Shown here in pieces: positions 33,926 to 45,914 of a DNA stretch of 64,000 bases. Source of the stretch: Rosa chinensis (lineage: Eukaryota; Streptophyta; Magnoliopsida; Rosales; Rosaceae); contig NC_037090.1 in NCBI RefSeq assembly GCF_002994745.2, positions 31,168,501-31,232,500 of the forward strand. Reading direction: 5' to 3'. Every line of letters starts with the position of its first letter. The stretch's first letter is position 1. Made by a program: the position numbers and the translations under genes. Under the pieces are notes generated by a model. The model worked only from the letters and a program-made list of their open reading frames with translations, was not told the DNA's origin and did not search any database.

Positions 33926-35322
33926 GGCCGCTGCTAATTATGCCGGGCTGTATGTACAAGTCCCCGAAGTCCCCAGTCAAGGAGGGTGTTCTTGCGGGTT
34001 GATACCAAAGCGTAGCTTTGTGCCGTATATCAAGCATAATTAGTGCGAGTGCGTTGTCCATCTAGAATTGGTTGGAGCGAACGCTTTTGCCCTTTCGGGT
34101 GGGCCCCTGCCAGGCCCTGCGAGGAGTCCCCCACTCCTGGCTATAGACCTCCGGATGGTCGGAAAATTGTTTGATGAGGGGAGCTGCGCGGAGCAGAGGG
34201 TGTTGGGTAGCGAGCCCAATCTTTGGTACCCAAGCGTCGGGGTTAACTGCCGGATCAATGGCTGCCGTGGGCTGTGTTAACTAGTCCCTTTGCTATTTCT
34301 CGGAGGAGAAACTTGACTGCAATGCCGCGTAGCGGTCATTGTCATTATGAGGCGTTGCCTTACCGTTTGGCGGTTGAATGAAAAATAATAAACACATAGA
34401 GCAAGTAATAATATTTTGTTTAAGTGTCGCATGTTTATTTGATTGAGTTGCAATTAAGTAGTGGCATGGCATATGTGTATAGCATGTACTTGTAATGTGG
34501 ATGCTAATATCATTTTTGCATTTTTTGTAGATATGCCAAAGGATCATTGAGATCGGTAAGTGAAGCATGGCATATCTAGCATGTGAGACCTAGAAAGTGT
34601 TGCCAAATCTACGAAATGTTGTAGGCATGCTTAAAAGTTATGGAAGCATGTAAAGATATATCAAGTGTGATATTCTATAAGCATGCTTAAAAGTAGTGAA
34701 AGCATGTAACGGCTCTAATTGCGAAAGCGTAAGAGATAAGACATAGTAACTTATCTTATGCCGATTTGGAGGCTAGCGGAGTTGGCCGATCATGACGGTC
34801 CATTGCGTGTGGCGGATAAAGCATTTCGATAATGCACGTCAACTCGTAGTTGCGGTTGAATGCTCAATAGAAATAGTTAAATTTCCTCGAAACAAAATAG
34901 ATGATTAATATGTAAATTTGTAAAATCAACACCAATATCTTGCACATGTACTTTGATAAAAATAAACCGTGTATATGCAATGTGGTAGTTGACTACAAAC
35001 CTGTTGACTATATAAACCGAATGGTGGCATGTGCAGTATAGTAGATTAATTTGAGAAATAGTATATGACATGAATTATGGTTCTTGTGTAATACACAACA
35101 TGCATGTGCATAAATATATAATAGTGAGGCTTAGTTTCACTTAGGAGTATAGCAGATCATGGCATTTGATCATGCTTACGTGTATTGATCTGTACATGGC
35201 ATTTGAATATATTATATTAAAGTATCATTGATAATATATAGTAAAATACAAAGTTGTCAGATGTATAGTGGCACTAGAGTAGCATATATGGTTTGGGATA
35301 TGTTGCCGGTCTCAATCATATA
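33926..35322. other. Interior of the non-autonomous element, no gene
   Basis: It contains a third copy of the caagtccccgaa purine-tract-like motif near 33947 (others at 32627 and 32724), then AT-rich sequence with no coding or repeat signal. Confidence 0.6.
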
Positions 35323-35331
35323 GAGTAGACC

Positions 35332-36238
35332 CAAGGACCAAAATATCGAGTTTCGAGGAAATATCGATGGTCCCGGAAACGGAAATTTCGACGGAAATAT
35401 CGATGATATATCGATTTAGGTAAATAATCAAGAAAAATGATGGAAATTTGAGGAAAAACATGGAAATTTTAAGTGAAACTTTAGAAGATTTTTATTTGAT
35501 CAATTATGTACTCTATTTTAGATGAAAATGTTGAACCAAGATTACTAAATAATGAGTTAGAGTAATTTAAAGTGAATATTGATACATCGAGTTACTGACA
35601 ATTCTTAAAATATGATTTAATAATATTTATTATTATGAAACTTATTGTCTTAATACTTCACTACTCCTCTACATAAATAATGAGTTTACTAAAATAATAA
35701 TTAAGAATCAATATTCAGTATTAACATACCTAATTTTTGTCATATAAAATTAGGAACACAAGAAATATTTGGAGCATAAAAATGAAGTTGCGGAAGATAA
35801 TGAGTTTAATGAAAATATTTTTATTTATAAAGCAAAATTTTTGAAACGTTTAAATTTAGAATGGTCGGTAAATTTAATATTTTGCAAGGTGTTTTTAGAC
35901 TTGTGATCCTATATATATTTAAAGTTGGTACATACTCACCAATTCAAGTTTCAGCTGGGATGGTTGATATGCATGGGTTTTTCCCTCTCTACCAAGGTTC
36001 GAATCTCAGGGTGTCAAATTGGCTTTTTGCTCAGTTCAAAACCAATTTGGGCCCAAGTTTGGCTGTTGGGCCACATGCAAATGGCAAAATATCGAGGATT
36101 TCGCGATAATTTCGGAAATATCGCGAAATATCCAAAATTTCGCACGAAATTTTCTAGGTATATCGCGATAATATCGGGAGGTTAAAAAAACGAAAATTTC
36201 GCCGAAATATCGGCGAAATTATCGAATTTTAAGACCTT
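35332..36238. mobile_element. Nested element with 9-bp TSD, atatcg-rich
   Basis: A perfect 9-bp duplication gagtagacc lies at 35323-35331 and 36239-36247. Ends (caaggaccaaaatatcgag and a reverse complement of similar composition) form imperfect inverted repeats. Both arms are filled with degenerate gaaatatcg / cgatattt words. The 9-bp duplication suggests a Mutator-like MITE. A ggttcgaatctc word near 35995 resembles a tRNA B box and may be coincidental. Confidence 0.65.
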
Positions 36239-36347
36239 GAGTAGACCACGTATTGAAATTGTGGATGTGTGCTGCAATACTTGTACTCCTGCACGTGTAT
36301 CTTTATCAGGTTTTGATAAGAGGTATCGAACACGTGGTGTCCAAAGC

Positions 36348-36351
<4 letters not shown>

Positions 36352-36391
<40 letters not shown>
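36352..36391. repeat. (AT)n microsatellite
   Basis: Uninterrupted AT repeat of about 40 bp inside the non-autonomous element. Confidence 0.95.
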
Positions 36392-36396
<5 letters not shown>

Positions 36397-36699
36397 TGCA
36401 CGATGTAGTGAGCAAGATAGGTGTTTGTAAACTAGAAGTCTGGAACTTCTAACAATTTGCTGGCATGCTTAGATAATTGACAGCATGTAGATATTTGAGA
36501 TAGTTATTTAACTTATCTGTTTATTGAAGCTTTGCAGCGCAATTTCCTTGCGAAGGCTAGAAGGAGAGTGGAGTGGGTTTGCAACGCTGAGTGGAGTGGA
36601 GTGGGTTTCCAGATCTGTAATTCATTGTAATCGGTGATCTTGCTTTCCTTTTATTTCTTGCTTGTTGAGAACGCAGCAGAGTTCATGATGTCATGCACA

Positions 36700-37880
36700 A
36701 CAAGGACAGAGAGCTCCTGGCCTTGCAAAGGTAAGTGGGATGACGGCAGTGGAGATCCGAGTTTTGCGGCAGGAGCTCAGCGGGGCCTGGAGCTCAGCGG
36801 AGGAAGTACCGCTGAAGGAGAGTTGAGCTGGCAGCGGTGCCTAGCTGCTGTGGAGCTTTGCTGGCGGAGGTGATGACCAGCGGAGGTCACCTAGCGGAGT
36901 GGTGGCGCTGAGGTAATGAGTTGTGGCTGGCGGATATTAGCGGGAGAAGCGCCGCTGATGGGGCTCTAGCGGAGCAGTTGAGGCTAGCTGAGCTGGCGGT
37001 GTTGGCTTGGCCTGGAAGTAGCTGCTAGGCGCTGGCGCTGGTAGCCGATTGCTTGACGAGCGCTGGTGTTACCGCTGACCGAGAGCGGCGGTGCCGCTGA
37101 AGAAGTGTGGCGGTGGAGCCTTTCCGGCGGTGAAGCTCAGCGGAGCCTGCTGTGAGCGGGGTTTGTCCGCAAAGCTTTTGGTCAAGAGAGCTCTTGGTTG
37201 GTCAGCGGAGGCACGATGAAGGTGTGATGAAGTTTCACGGGCCGCCATCTATCAAAAGTTGGAGGAAGCTCCTGGCGGTGGTGATAGTCAGCGGAGGTCG
37301 ACTTGCGAGTGTAGTCCGGCTAGCGGAGGTCGACTTGCGAGTGTAGTCCGGCTAGCGGAGGTCATGAGGTCAGCGGAACCCTTCTTGGGCGGATGGTGCT
37401 TGGAGCTCAGCGGAGGAGGATGCCGGCGGGGGGGGGCCTGACGGAGCGGAGATGGTGCCAGCGGAGTGCACTGGTGGGGTTGGCGGATGTCTTTCCGGCG
37501 GAGGATGACTCGGTCTGCGGAGAAGCTGTGGAGGTTGCTTCTGCTGGGAGTAGCTGGCGGCAAATGGAGTTTTGGTCCAGCGGTAGCTCCCGGCGGGGCA
37601 GCAGTGGTGGCTAGCCGTTTGTTTTGCCGCTGGGTGTGGTCGGCGGAGAAGCCTTGGCTAGCTGTGGTGGTCAGCGGAGAAGGCCCTCCAAGGCCGGCTG
37701 GTGACCTGCGGATCGGAGCCTTGTGCTCGCTTGGAGCTCGAGAGCTCAGCGGAGCCATGCTCAGCGGAAGAAAAGTGTCAGCGGAAGTGGAATTTGTGCC
37801 AGCGATTGGTGGCTCTGGCCAGCGGTAGCGGAGCTGTGCTCGGCGGTCGGCGACGTCGTGCCCAGCGGAGGAGGATCATG
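36700..37880. repeat. GC-rich degenerate agcgga repeat field
   Basis: More than 1 kb in which gctcagcgga, tagcgga and ggcgga words recur irregularly. Open frames occur in several phases on both strands, none with a recognisable domain. Interpreted as decayed tandem repeat within the LTR element. Confidence 0.6.
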
Positions 37881-38010
37881 GGCGCCAGATGCAATGAAGA
37901 AGAAGGTGGGTGTAACTGCAAAAAAGAAGGCAGAGTGGCCATAGTAGATCTCTGGGTGTCCAGAGAGAATTGGCTCCCAAAATTTTTTTTTTTTTTTTTT
38001 GTGGTTGGCG

Positions 38011-38191
38011 TTGACCAACGATGGTCGTCGTTGACCAAGCAAGCTCTGCGTTGACTATAGTTGACCAGCCCTTTGGTGGGCGTTGACCGACCCATATGTT
38101 GGAGTTTTGATCAGTTTTTGCAAGTTTTGACCACTCCTTGGGCGTTGACCATGTGTTGACCGGCCATGTTCGGCGTTGACCAAGGGTTGAC
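38011..38191 (+). promoter_or_regulatory. Cluster of ten TTGAC motifs
   Basis: Ten TTGAC words, most in the context cgTTGACc, within 181 bp. TTGAC(C/T) is the core of the WRKY-binding W-box. The cluster lies just inside the element, next to its 5' LTR (right) and primer-binding site. Functional binding is not shown by sequence alone. It could simply be a degenerate tandem repeat. Confidence 0.5.
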
Positions 38192-38304
38192 TTGGTACAT
38201 GGCACAAGTTGCCTCTAAGAATTTTATATCACTCAAAGAAAGAAATTATTTTGAGCTCGGTTAAGATGACTTAACTCAATGGTAAGTGACGAAGCCTTTG
38301 TGTT

Positions 38305-38326
38305 GGCTTCCCACAAACGGCGCCAA
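38305..38326 (-). other. Primer-binding-site-like sequence of the non-autonomous element
   Basis: Minus strand TTGGCGCCGTTTGTGGGAAG directly after the 5' LTR. TGGCGCCGTT fits the start of the tRNA-Asp-type primer site found in many plant Ty3/gypsy elements. The match weakens after 10 bases. Confidence 0.55.
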
Positions 38327-38826
38327 TGTTAACGTTAGAGATTGAGCGGGATCTCTAGTTAGCTTTAGAGAGAGAGAGAGAGAGAGGGAGATTGACACAA
38401 GATGTATAGTGGTTCGCTTCCCGCCTTAGGGGGAAACTACGTCCACTTGAATGTTTAACTAGTGTGTCGAGCCTTGCGGCCCAAGTGCATTACAAAGTGT
38501 GTAATGGAGTTGGATCCATGTTTAAGTGGGAGGAGGCATTCCTTTTATAGGTGAAGGAAGCCATCTCCTTTACATTTTCTTAGATGTGGGACAAACAAAC
38601 AACTATTCTAGTATAGAAATGTATATTGTGGAGGCAACCTGGCAAGGCCGGAAAGGTGGCTTCCCGGCGGCGGATTTGCGACTTCCGGATACCGTAGCGT
38701 AGCTTGAATATAGGGCTACAAGATGCAAGTAGCGATTGGGCCTCACCATGGCTTGTGGGTGTCCCAAAGAGGGTGTTAATTATGCTTGGTGAGATAGCAA
38801 ACTAGTCATGCTAGTAGGTATCTACA
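38327..38826 (-). repeat. 5' LTR of the non-autonomous element
   Basis: 500 bp, differing from the other LTR at six sites that I found. The minus TATA box is at 38541-38550. Confidence 0.9.
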
Positions 38827-38831
38827 TCCAC

Positions 38832-41800
38832 AGATCATGTTTTTGCGTGAGAAGAAGATCAGTAGACTTGAAGATTTCAAAAATTTACGTAGAGCGTTAG
38901 GGTTTGCTCATGCGGAGGAGGTGTTGATTGAGTGTAGGACAGGCAGGAGGGTTGGGTCTTTTCTGGAATGATGAAGTGAAGATCCATGTTGGGACTAAAT
39001 CTGCGCATCACATTGATGCAGTGGTTGTGGGGAAAGATGGGACTCCATCTTGGTGTCTGACTGGTTTTTATGGCCATGCTCGTACCAGCGAGAGAGATAG
39101 ATCATGGCAATTGCTGCGTGATCTCTCTGACTTTGATTCGTTGCCTTGGGTGGTGATAGGAGATTTAATGAGATTCTGAATAGTGGGGAGAAGATAGCCT
39201 GGACTATTCGACCAGAGAGGCAGATGCAAGGCTTCAGGGAGCCGTTGGGTTATTATGAACTCTTGGATTTAGGGTTTCAGGGATATTCTGATACTTTGTT
39301 ACGTCTGGACCGGGCTGTTTGCACCACTGAGTGGATCGATATTTTCAGCCATTCTATGGTGATTCATCTGGCACCCTCAGACTCCGATCATGTTCCTGTG
39401 CTGTTACGTGCGAGTCAAGCTCCTCTGTTTGCACGACCTAGGGCCCATTGTTTTAAGTTTGAAGCCTTTTGGTTGCAGCACCCTGATTGTGATGGGGTTG
39501 TGAAAGCAGCTTGGGGTACAGATGTCTCAAGCTTCCCTATGTTTTGTACTGCGAAGAAGATCATGTACACTAGGATTCACCTAGACAAATGGTAGAAAGA
39601 GACTTTTAAGAGTCGGCAATTGCTGATATCGAGTATCCGAGCTAGATTGGAGGAATTGATGAATGTGTTCCCATCAGTGTCAATACAAGATGAGAAGAAA
39701 GAGCTAATGGATAAGCTTCAGAGCTTATTATTCCAAGAGGAACTATTTTGGAAGCAGCGTGCTAAAATTACATGGCTGAAGAAGGGGGATAGAAATACCC
39801 GGTTCTTTCATCGGAAAACGGAAAATAGGAAGCGCAAGAATACTTTGCAAGGCTTATTAGATGAGGAGGGGAAGTGGCATGAGGATGATGTGGGTATAGA
39901 GAATGTGATTACTTCATATTTCTCTAAAATGGTCAAAGCTTCCGAGATTGATTCCGAAGCTCTGAATTTGACTATTGAGGCTATTACTCCTTGTGTTACA
40001 TAAGAAATGAATGATCAGCTTTGTGTCACTTATACTAAGGAGGAGGTACGCTTTGCCTTGTTTCAGATGTATCCTACTAAGTCCCCTGGTCCAGATGGAT
40101 TGCCGCCTCTTTTCTTCCAACATTATTGGGAGCACATTGGTGATGATATTGTTGCGGCAGTTCATAGCTTTCTTCAAACAGGACAGCTTCTGAAGCAAAT
40201 CAATTTTACTCATATCTGTCTTATTCCAAAAGTAAGTAATCCAGAACATATGTCAGATTTGAGACCAATTGCACTATGTAATGTTATCTATAAGATATGT
40301 TCGAAAGTCATTGCCAACAGGCGGCTGAAGATAATTTTACCAGCAGTGATTTCCCCATTCCAAAGTGCTTTTATGCTGGGCAGATTGATCACTGACAACA
40401 TATTAGTGGCGAATGAGATTGCACATTTTGTACATAATAAGCGGGATGGGGATGATGGAATTTTAGCTTTGAAGCTGGATTTGAGTAAAGCCTATGATAG
40501 GATGGAATAGACTTTCCTAGAGAAGGTGATGACCCGGTTTGGCTTTGCTAGAGGTTGGATTTCTAAGGTGATGCAATGCGTGAGTACAGTGCGGTACTCC
40601 TTTTTTATCAGAGGGCGGCCACGAGGATATGTTTCCCCTAGCAGGGGATTAAGACAAGGTGATCCATTGTCACCTTATCTTTTTCTTCTGGGAGCAGAAG
40701 GGTTCTTAGCTTTACTCCAGAAGAGTCTAGTTGCAGGTACTCTGCCAGGCATTGCAGTTTGTCCTAATGCACCCCCGATAAATCACTTGTTGTTTGCGGA
40801 TGATAGTATGCTCTATGCTCGGGCTTCGTTGGAAGCATGTAGTGTCATTCAGGAAGTGTTGGAGACTTATAGGAGAGCTTATGGTCAGGTGGTTAATTTT
40901 GCCAAGAGTTCGGTGGTGTTTAGCAAAAATGTACCGGTTGATATACATGATGATATTTCTGGAGTATTGGGTGTGGAGGTGGTGGAGTCTCATGCCAAAT
41001 ATCTAGGTCTTCCCACTTATGTAGGGTGTAAGAAAACAGCTACTTTTCAGTATATCAAGGAGAGATTGTCAAAAAAGCTTACTTCATGGCACGGTAAATT
41101 ATTGAGTGGTGCAGGAAAAGATATTTTGATTAGGGTGGTGGCTCAGGCGTTACCTAATTCTGCAATGAGTGTCTTTCAACTTACTAAGAGTTTTTGTGAT
41201 GATCTGGAACAACAGTGTGCACGATTTTGGTGGGGAAGCACGTTAGATAAACGGAAAATCCACTAGAAGAATTGGAATGCTTTGTGTAATCCGAAGGAAG
41301 ATGGTGGGTTAGGCTTTCGAAGCCTATCCAATTTCAACTCTGCTATGCTAGCCAAACAAGCTTGGAGGATTGTGAATCACCCTTCATCGCTTGTTGCTCG
41401 GATTTATAAAGCGAGATATTTTCCGGATACTTCTTTCTGGGAGGTAACTTCTCATGCTTCTCCCTCGTACTCGTGGAGAAGCATTTTCTCAACTCGAGAT
41501 ATGCTGAAAGATAGTTGCTACTGGCAGGTGGGCAATGGAGAGAATATTGATATCTACTCAGATCTTTGGGTAGTGGCTTTACCACTTGGGAGACCTATAC
41601 CTTCAGGATTGGCTACAGTTGAGGTTAGTAAAGTTCACGAGTTGTTAAGTGGTACTGGTGGATGGAACATTCCTTTGTTACAAGAAATTTTCACAGGGGA
41701 GGAAGCCACTGCAATTGCTGCAATTCCATTGAGTAGGAGAGCAGTCATTGATAGGCTTTGTTGGAAGCTTTCGAAGGACGGAAAGTTCTCGGTGAAGACG

Positions 41801-42853
41801 GCATATTGATTTGCATTTATGAAGTCTGCAAGCTATTCTTCGTTGCAACTTCCTGTCGGCTCAGGCTTTTGGAAAAAGCTTTGGAAGGTGGTTATTCCCA
41901 ATAAAGCAAAAATTCATGTTTGGAGAGCTTGTCTGGATATCCTTCCTTGGCTAGGTAGCTTGGCTTCGAAGCGAGTGGTTTTGGATTCGAATATTTGTGT
42001 TTTATGTGAGTCTCATACTGAAACGACGATCTACCTTTGTTGGGATTGCTCTTATACTAGGAGGGTGCTTCACATAAATGCTATGCTACAACAAGTATGC
42101 TATAATCCGAATAATATGCTTGGTGATGTCATTCGTTGGTTGAGTCAGTGTGCGAATCAATTATCGCTAATACATTTTGGAGAACTTTTATTCTCGTTAT
42201 GGGGAATTTGGAAGGAAAGAAATGATCGGGTTTGGAATCAAAAGAGGTGTGAGGCCAGGGATGTGAGTTTGGGGATTGTCTTTAGGCTGCAGGAATTTAC
42301 GGTTCACAATTTGAAACCCTACCAACCTAAGGTTAAACGTGGAGCAGTGTGGAAAGCTCCTCCTGTGGGGGTGGTGAAGGTCAATGTTGATGGGGCATTC
42401 CATCACACTTCCAGGAAGGGTGGCTTGGGTTTTGTTTTCAGAAATGAGAATGGAATAATGCTGGGTGGTGGCGCCTGGCCCTTGAGCGGGTTGAATTCCC
42501 CAGAACATGTTGAAATTTTGGCATGCAAGGTTGCTTTAGAGTTTGCGGAGGTTCATGGTTTTGGACCTGTTATTTTAGAGACTAATGCTTTAGAGGTTCA
42601 ACGTCAACTGTCTTTGCATGACTCTGTCAATTTATCAGGGCTAGGCAGAATATATGATGACGTTGTGGCTCTCTTGGAGGCTCACAGTGTTATCCAGGTG
42701 ACTCATGTGGGTAGGAAAGGTAATGGGGTAGCACATTTGTTGGCTAACCATGCTTGTTCTATTAGACATAATGTTTTTTATTTTCCAACTCCAGAATTTT
42801 ACAAGCTGCAATTGCAGTTGACCTTTGTACTGTGTAATCTTTTCTTCCTTTAA
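38832..42853 (+). pseudogene. LINE ORF2, broken, copy 3
   Basis: The endonuclease continues right of the LTR insertion (GLGLFWNDE from 38950). Compared with copies 1 and 2 it keeps a Lys codon at about 39451 where they have a stop, and an open 344-codon stretch at 41819-42853 (zinc-binding region plus RNase H VKVNVDGAF). It has its own breaks: a one-base loss near 39163, and stops near 40001, 41265 and 41807. The shared stops near 39593 and 40508 were already present in the common ancestor. Confidence 0.9.
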
Positions 42854-42913
42854 TAAATGGCTAACCACCCTTGATTCAAAAAAAAAAAAAAAAAAAAGCT
42901 TCTCAATAACAGT

Positions 42914-43230
42914 CGATAGTAAATTGAAGGAGTTACATTCAAATAAGCACAACAATATTCCGCTAACCAACCAATAGGAGATAAGTCCTCAACTTGCCGA
43001 CATAGTGTGGATACCAGTGCTGCACATTTAGTCTCAACCTCTACCATGCACCAATCATGCTTGCTGCGCTATATTGCCTAGCGCCTCCCTTAGACATAAC
43101 GGTGTGGAGGCTCCTTTCACATAAAGATAGAATCTGGCTGGAAAGTACATAATCACCCTGTTCATTCCTTACCACTACTCTCAGGCCAACATCCTTAGTC
43201 CCTGGCAGACCTAGCCGACATGTAAACATG
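42914..43230 (-). pseudogene. RNase H relic, copy 3
   Basis: Clearest version of the RVT_3-like relic. One frame (about 43047-42914) reads MVEVETKCAALVSTLCRQ followed by EDLSPIGWLAEYCCAYLN, a typical RNase H middle segment. The upstream DVGLRVVVRNEQGDYVLSS segment is in a different frame. Non-functional. Confidence 0.6.
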
Positions 43231-43269
43231 GGATGACTGTTCAGAGATTCAAAATATATGCAATGCATT

Positions 43270-44808
43270 GCTCGCTTTCTCCCTCTCAGTCTCTTTCTCG
43301 TTTACACATGGCGCGCGTACACACACACGCACATCAATGAATATCAGAAACACTTTTATCCTTTTACAATTTTTGTGTGCTCCTAAGAAACATTAAAATA
43401 TTCAGGGAAACAAAGGTAAGCCAAAGACATGTTGACTCTTTAATGTATCATGATACTAACTTTTTGCAAAGGCATTTCAAATTCCAAAGTCCATGAATTC
43501 AAGAGCCGGTTGCTTGAATTTTGGGATTCATAGTTGAAGGGTTCACGGACTCAGGGATTTATAGAATTATATTAAATAACTAAGATACAATATATAACTA
43601 ACAGGATTGAATAAGAACTGCTTGCTTGAATTCCAGGATACTTATGTATTAGGGACTTTGGGACTGTTCTGGAGACTTTTTTGACGGGTTCACGATAGGG
43701 TGCATACTCTAATATGCAGCAAGGAACATTAGTCTTACCATTCTTTTCACATCCCTAAGTTCTCAGAATGTTAGCCAAAAGCAAGTTTTATCTCAGAAAA
43801 CTTATATTGCCTAGTACCAAGAAGTCTGTTAGTAAATATGTCACACTTTTCCTACTCAACTACTACTCACGATTATATCTTATTAGCCAAGTCAAAAGTA
43901 GTTTAAGAGGGAATGCTTAAGATAAATGGAATAAGATAGTATGGAAACCCGTTTTGACTAGGGATCTCTATAATTTTCAACCATTGATTTCACCAAGTCC
44001 AGGAAGATGGATGAAAGTAAAACACTAACAAGTACACACATTGAAAAAGAACTCAACTATTCTTTTTTTGCCTTCAAAACAAAACAGCAAAATAAAATCT
44101 ATGCAAGACAAATCATCTCAATGTCCTCCACAATAAGCAAATAGCACTCTAATTGAAAAGGAGATTTTTTTTTTTTTTTTGATTCTCCTATCTTCTCACT
44201 TGTCAAACACTGTTTTGTTTCTCTAACATATCTATGCAACATAAATCTTCAAGCACTTCAAGGAATGCCATAATAACAATGCCATGTTCCCGCAGAACTA
44301 CAGAAACTGTTGCAGCTCATGCAACAATATAAAACTAAGTTTGGTCGTAGTATAATTGCACCTAACTCTAAAAACACTTGTAATGTAACTAGGTCATGAG
44401 TGCAAGCTAAAACAATAGAAAGAAACCACTTTGGTATGATCAACAAAGTGGACCTTTATCAAAGTACATTGTCAGTCAATCCTTCAGTCTTAGTCATTTA
44501 ATATGCATCTACAACATGATTGAAAACGAGATGACTACAATTACTACATCACACCTGATGACTGTCCTGATGCGAATAACTGAATATGAAATAGTAAAGT
44601 AAAATTAAAACCATTAGCAGTGAAAGCTAAGCTAAGCTATGAGCTAATGAAGGAACTGTTGCTTTGGCTACCTACCTGCAATACTGGATAGGCAATATTA
44701 CCAGCCTTCCAGATAGCAATCTTACCCGCGCGCGCGCACATACACAGGCACATGCAGCAATGAATATTAGACATTTTAGTCTCATACATTTTATTTTTGT
44801 TTCTACAT
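43270..44808. other. Non-coding spacer, copy 3
   Basis: Duplicate of 6611-8148 with small indels (for example loss of taag near 43723, longer T-run near 44166). No gene. Confidence 0.6.
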
Positions 44809-44820
44809 TTTCTCTGGACC

Positions 44821-45085
44821 CTTTTTTTTCTTTTATTTGAAAGGAAACAGCTTTTTATTGACAAAACAAATACCATAATACAAAGAAGCGGACAAGAAAG
44901 ATAGTTTGAGGAAGAGAACAAGTTGTTCAACTGACAGTAAACATGCTTGCCAATTTAGAATAAGAGATGAAAGAGTGTAATCTTCATACTCCCCAAATAT
45001 AGAGGCCCAAAGAGAATCCCAAATCTTAACTCTTTCACACAACTCTTCCAACTCCGCACTACCATAGGCTTCAGACGTCCTTTTA
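44821..45085 (-). mobile_element. Short retrocopy, copy 3
   Basis: Same retrocopy as 8161-8443 with an 18-bp internal deletion. The 12-bp repeat tttctctggacc flanks it at 44809-44820 and 45086-45097. Confidence 0.7.
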
Positions 45086-45232
45086 TTTCTCTGGACCTTG
45101 AAAAGAAAAATTAAGCCAGGTCTACTCTTGTTTGCTAACTGCCTAGTCTAGTATGTGCAGTATACACAAATAAATGCAAATCTTGACAATACATACTCAA
45201 CTCTCTACACCGCAAGTTAAGAAACGGCAGTG

Positions 45233-45276
<44 letters not shown>

Positions 45277-45280
<4 letters not shown>

Positions 45281-45753
45281 TCTGGTGGCTTTCTCCGGGT
45301 ACCTCACACAGAATGCTATACCTTCTGGGGCACCGATCAACTCCTGAATCCTGTATCAAGAACACAACGTCAGAGGGATAAACCGTACCGGACGGTTTAT
45401 ACCTCTCCGATGTCTGAGTGAGAAACTAATAGATGTAGAGATCAAACTGTGTATATAGGAGTTCTTACCCATGAAAGGTGGTTGTGCTAATGTCTTTATA
45501 CTCAAGCGTGGGAAGGGAGTCTCCCCTATCCTCGATGTGGGACACAGGTTGCTCCTCTGATGTCATATCAGATCTCTTGTTGCGTAAATAGATGGGCTGT
45601 GCTGGCCTTGCCCCGGGCCCTGGGTGCCCAGGGTGGCATCCCATGTGAGGCCCGCCATGGTGGGTCGTGAACCCGGCCCATGGCGTAGTACCTGGGAGTA
45701 CCGAGGGGGCTCAGAGGCTAGTGCCAAACCTAGTTGACTCCCCAGTATGTACA
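45277..45753 (-). repeat. 3' LTR of the Tat gypsy element
   Basis: tgtttctgg...atgtaca in plus orientation. It holds two strong inverted repeats: a 9-bp stem (ataaaccgt / acggtttat, 5-base loop) at 45378-45400 and ccctggg-tg-cccaggg at 45618-45633. TATA region on minus at 45451-45460. It differs from the 5' LTR near 45466 and 45569. Confidence 0.92.
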
Positions 45754-45914
45754 AGTCCCCCAAGTTCCCGTTCAAGATGTTTCTTGGGTGGGGACTTTAT
45801 TTTAGTCTCAAGGTTTGGCACTAGTGTGCCTATAGGTAGTCCCCCAAGTTCCCTCAGAAGAGAAATCTTGAGCGGGCTACGCTGTAGGTAAGCCACCTCG
45901 GTGGGACAATGAGG

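Larger units (their letters stand above)
32129..38826 (-). mobile_element. Non-autonomous LTR retrotransposon, 6.7 kb
   Basis: Two 500-bp LTRs (32129-32628 and 38327-38826; six substitutions seen) are flanked by the 5-bp duplication tccac at 32124-32128 and 38827-38831. Orientation is minus. The TATA box (CTATAAAAGG on minus) and a primer-binding-site-like TTGGCGCCGTTTGTGGGAAG next to the right LTR face left, and a purine-rich tract precedes the left LTR. No gag, pol or integrase is found in the 5.7-kb interior, which instead holds tandem repeats, a nested MITE and GC-rich repetitive DNA. Its primer site and purine tract resemble those of the Tat-type element at 45277-55909, a possible helper. 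Confidence 0.88.
31946..42896 (+). mobile_element. Plant L1-type LINE, copy 3, split by an LTR element
   Basis: Same target-site duplication as copies 1 and 2 (31929-31945 and 42897-42913). The LINE sequence itself is 31946-32128 plus 38832-42896. The LTR element at 32129-38826 sits in the endonuclease region with the 5-bp duplication tccac. Confidence 0.92.

Noticed and set aside
35925..36050. tRNA-like A and B boxes (a SINE or tRNA)
   Set aside because: Only the B-box-like ggttcgaatctc is convincing; no cloverleaf could be drawn.
37288..38205. Several 70-156-codon frames on both strands
   Set aside because: They overlap each other in a GC-rich agcgga repeat field and show no homology or codon structure.
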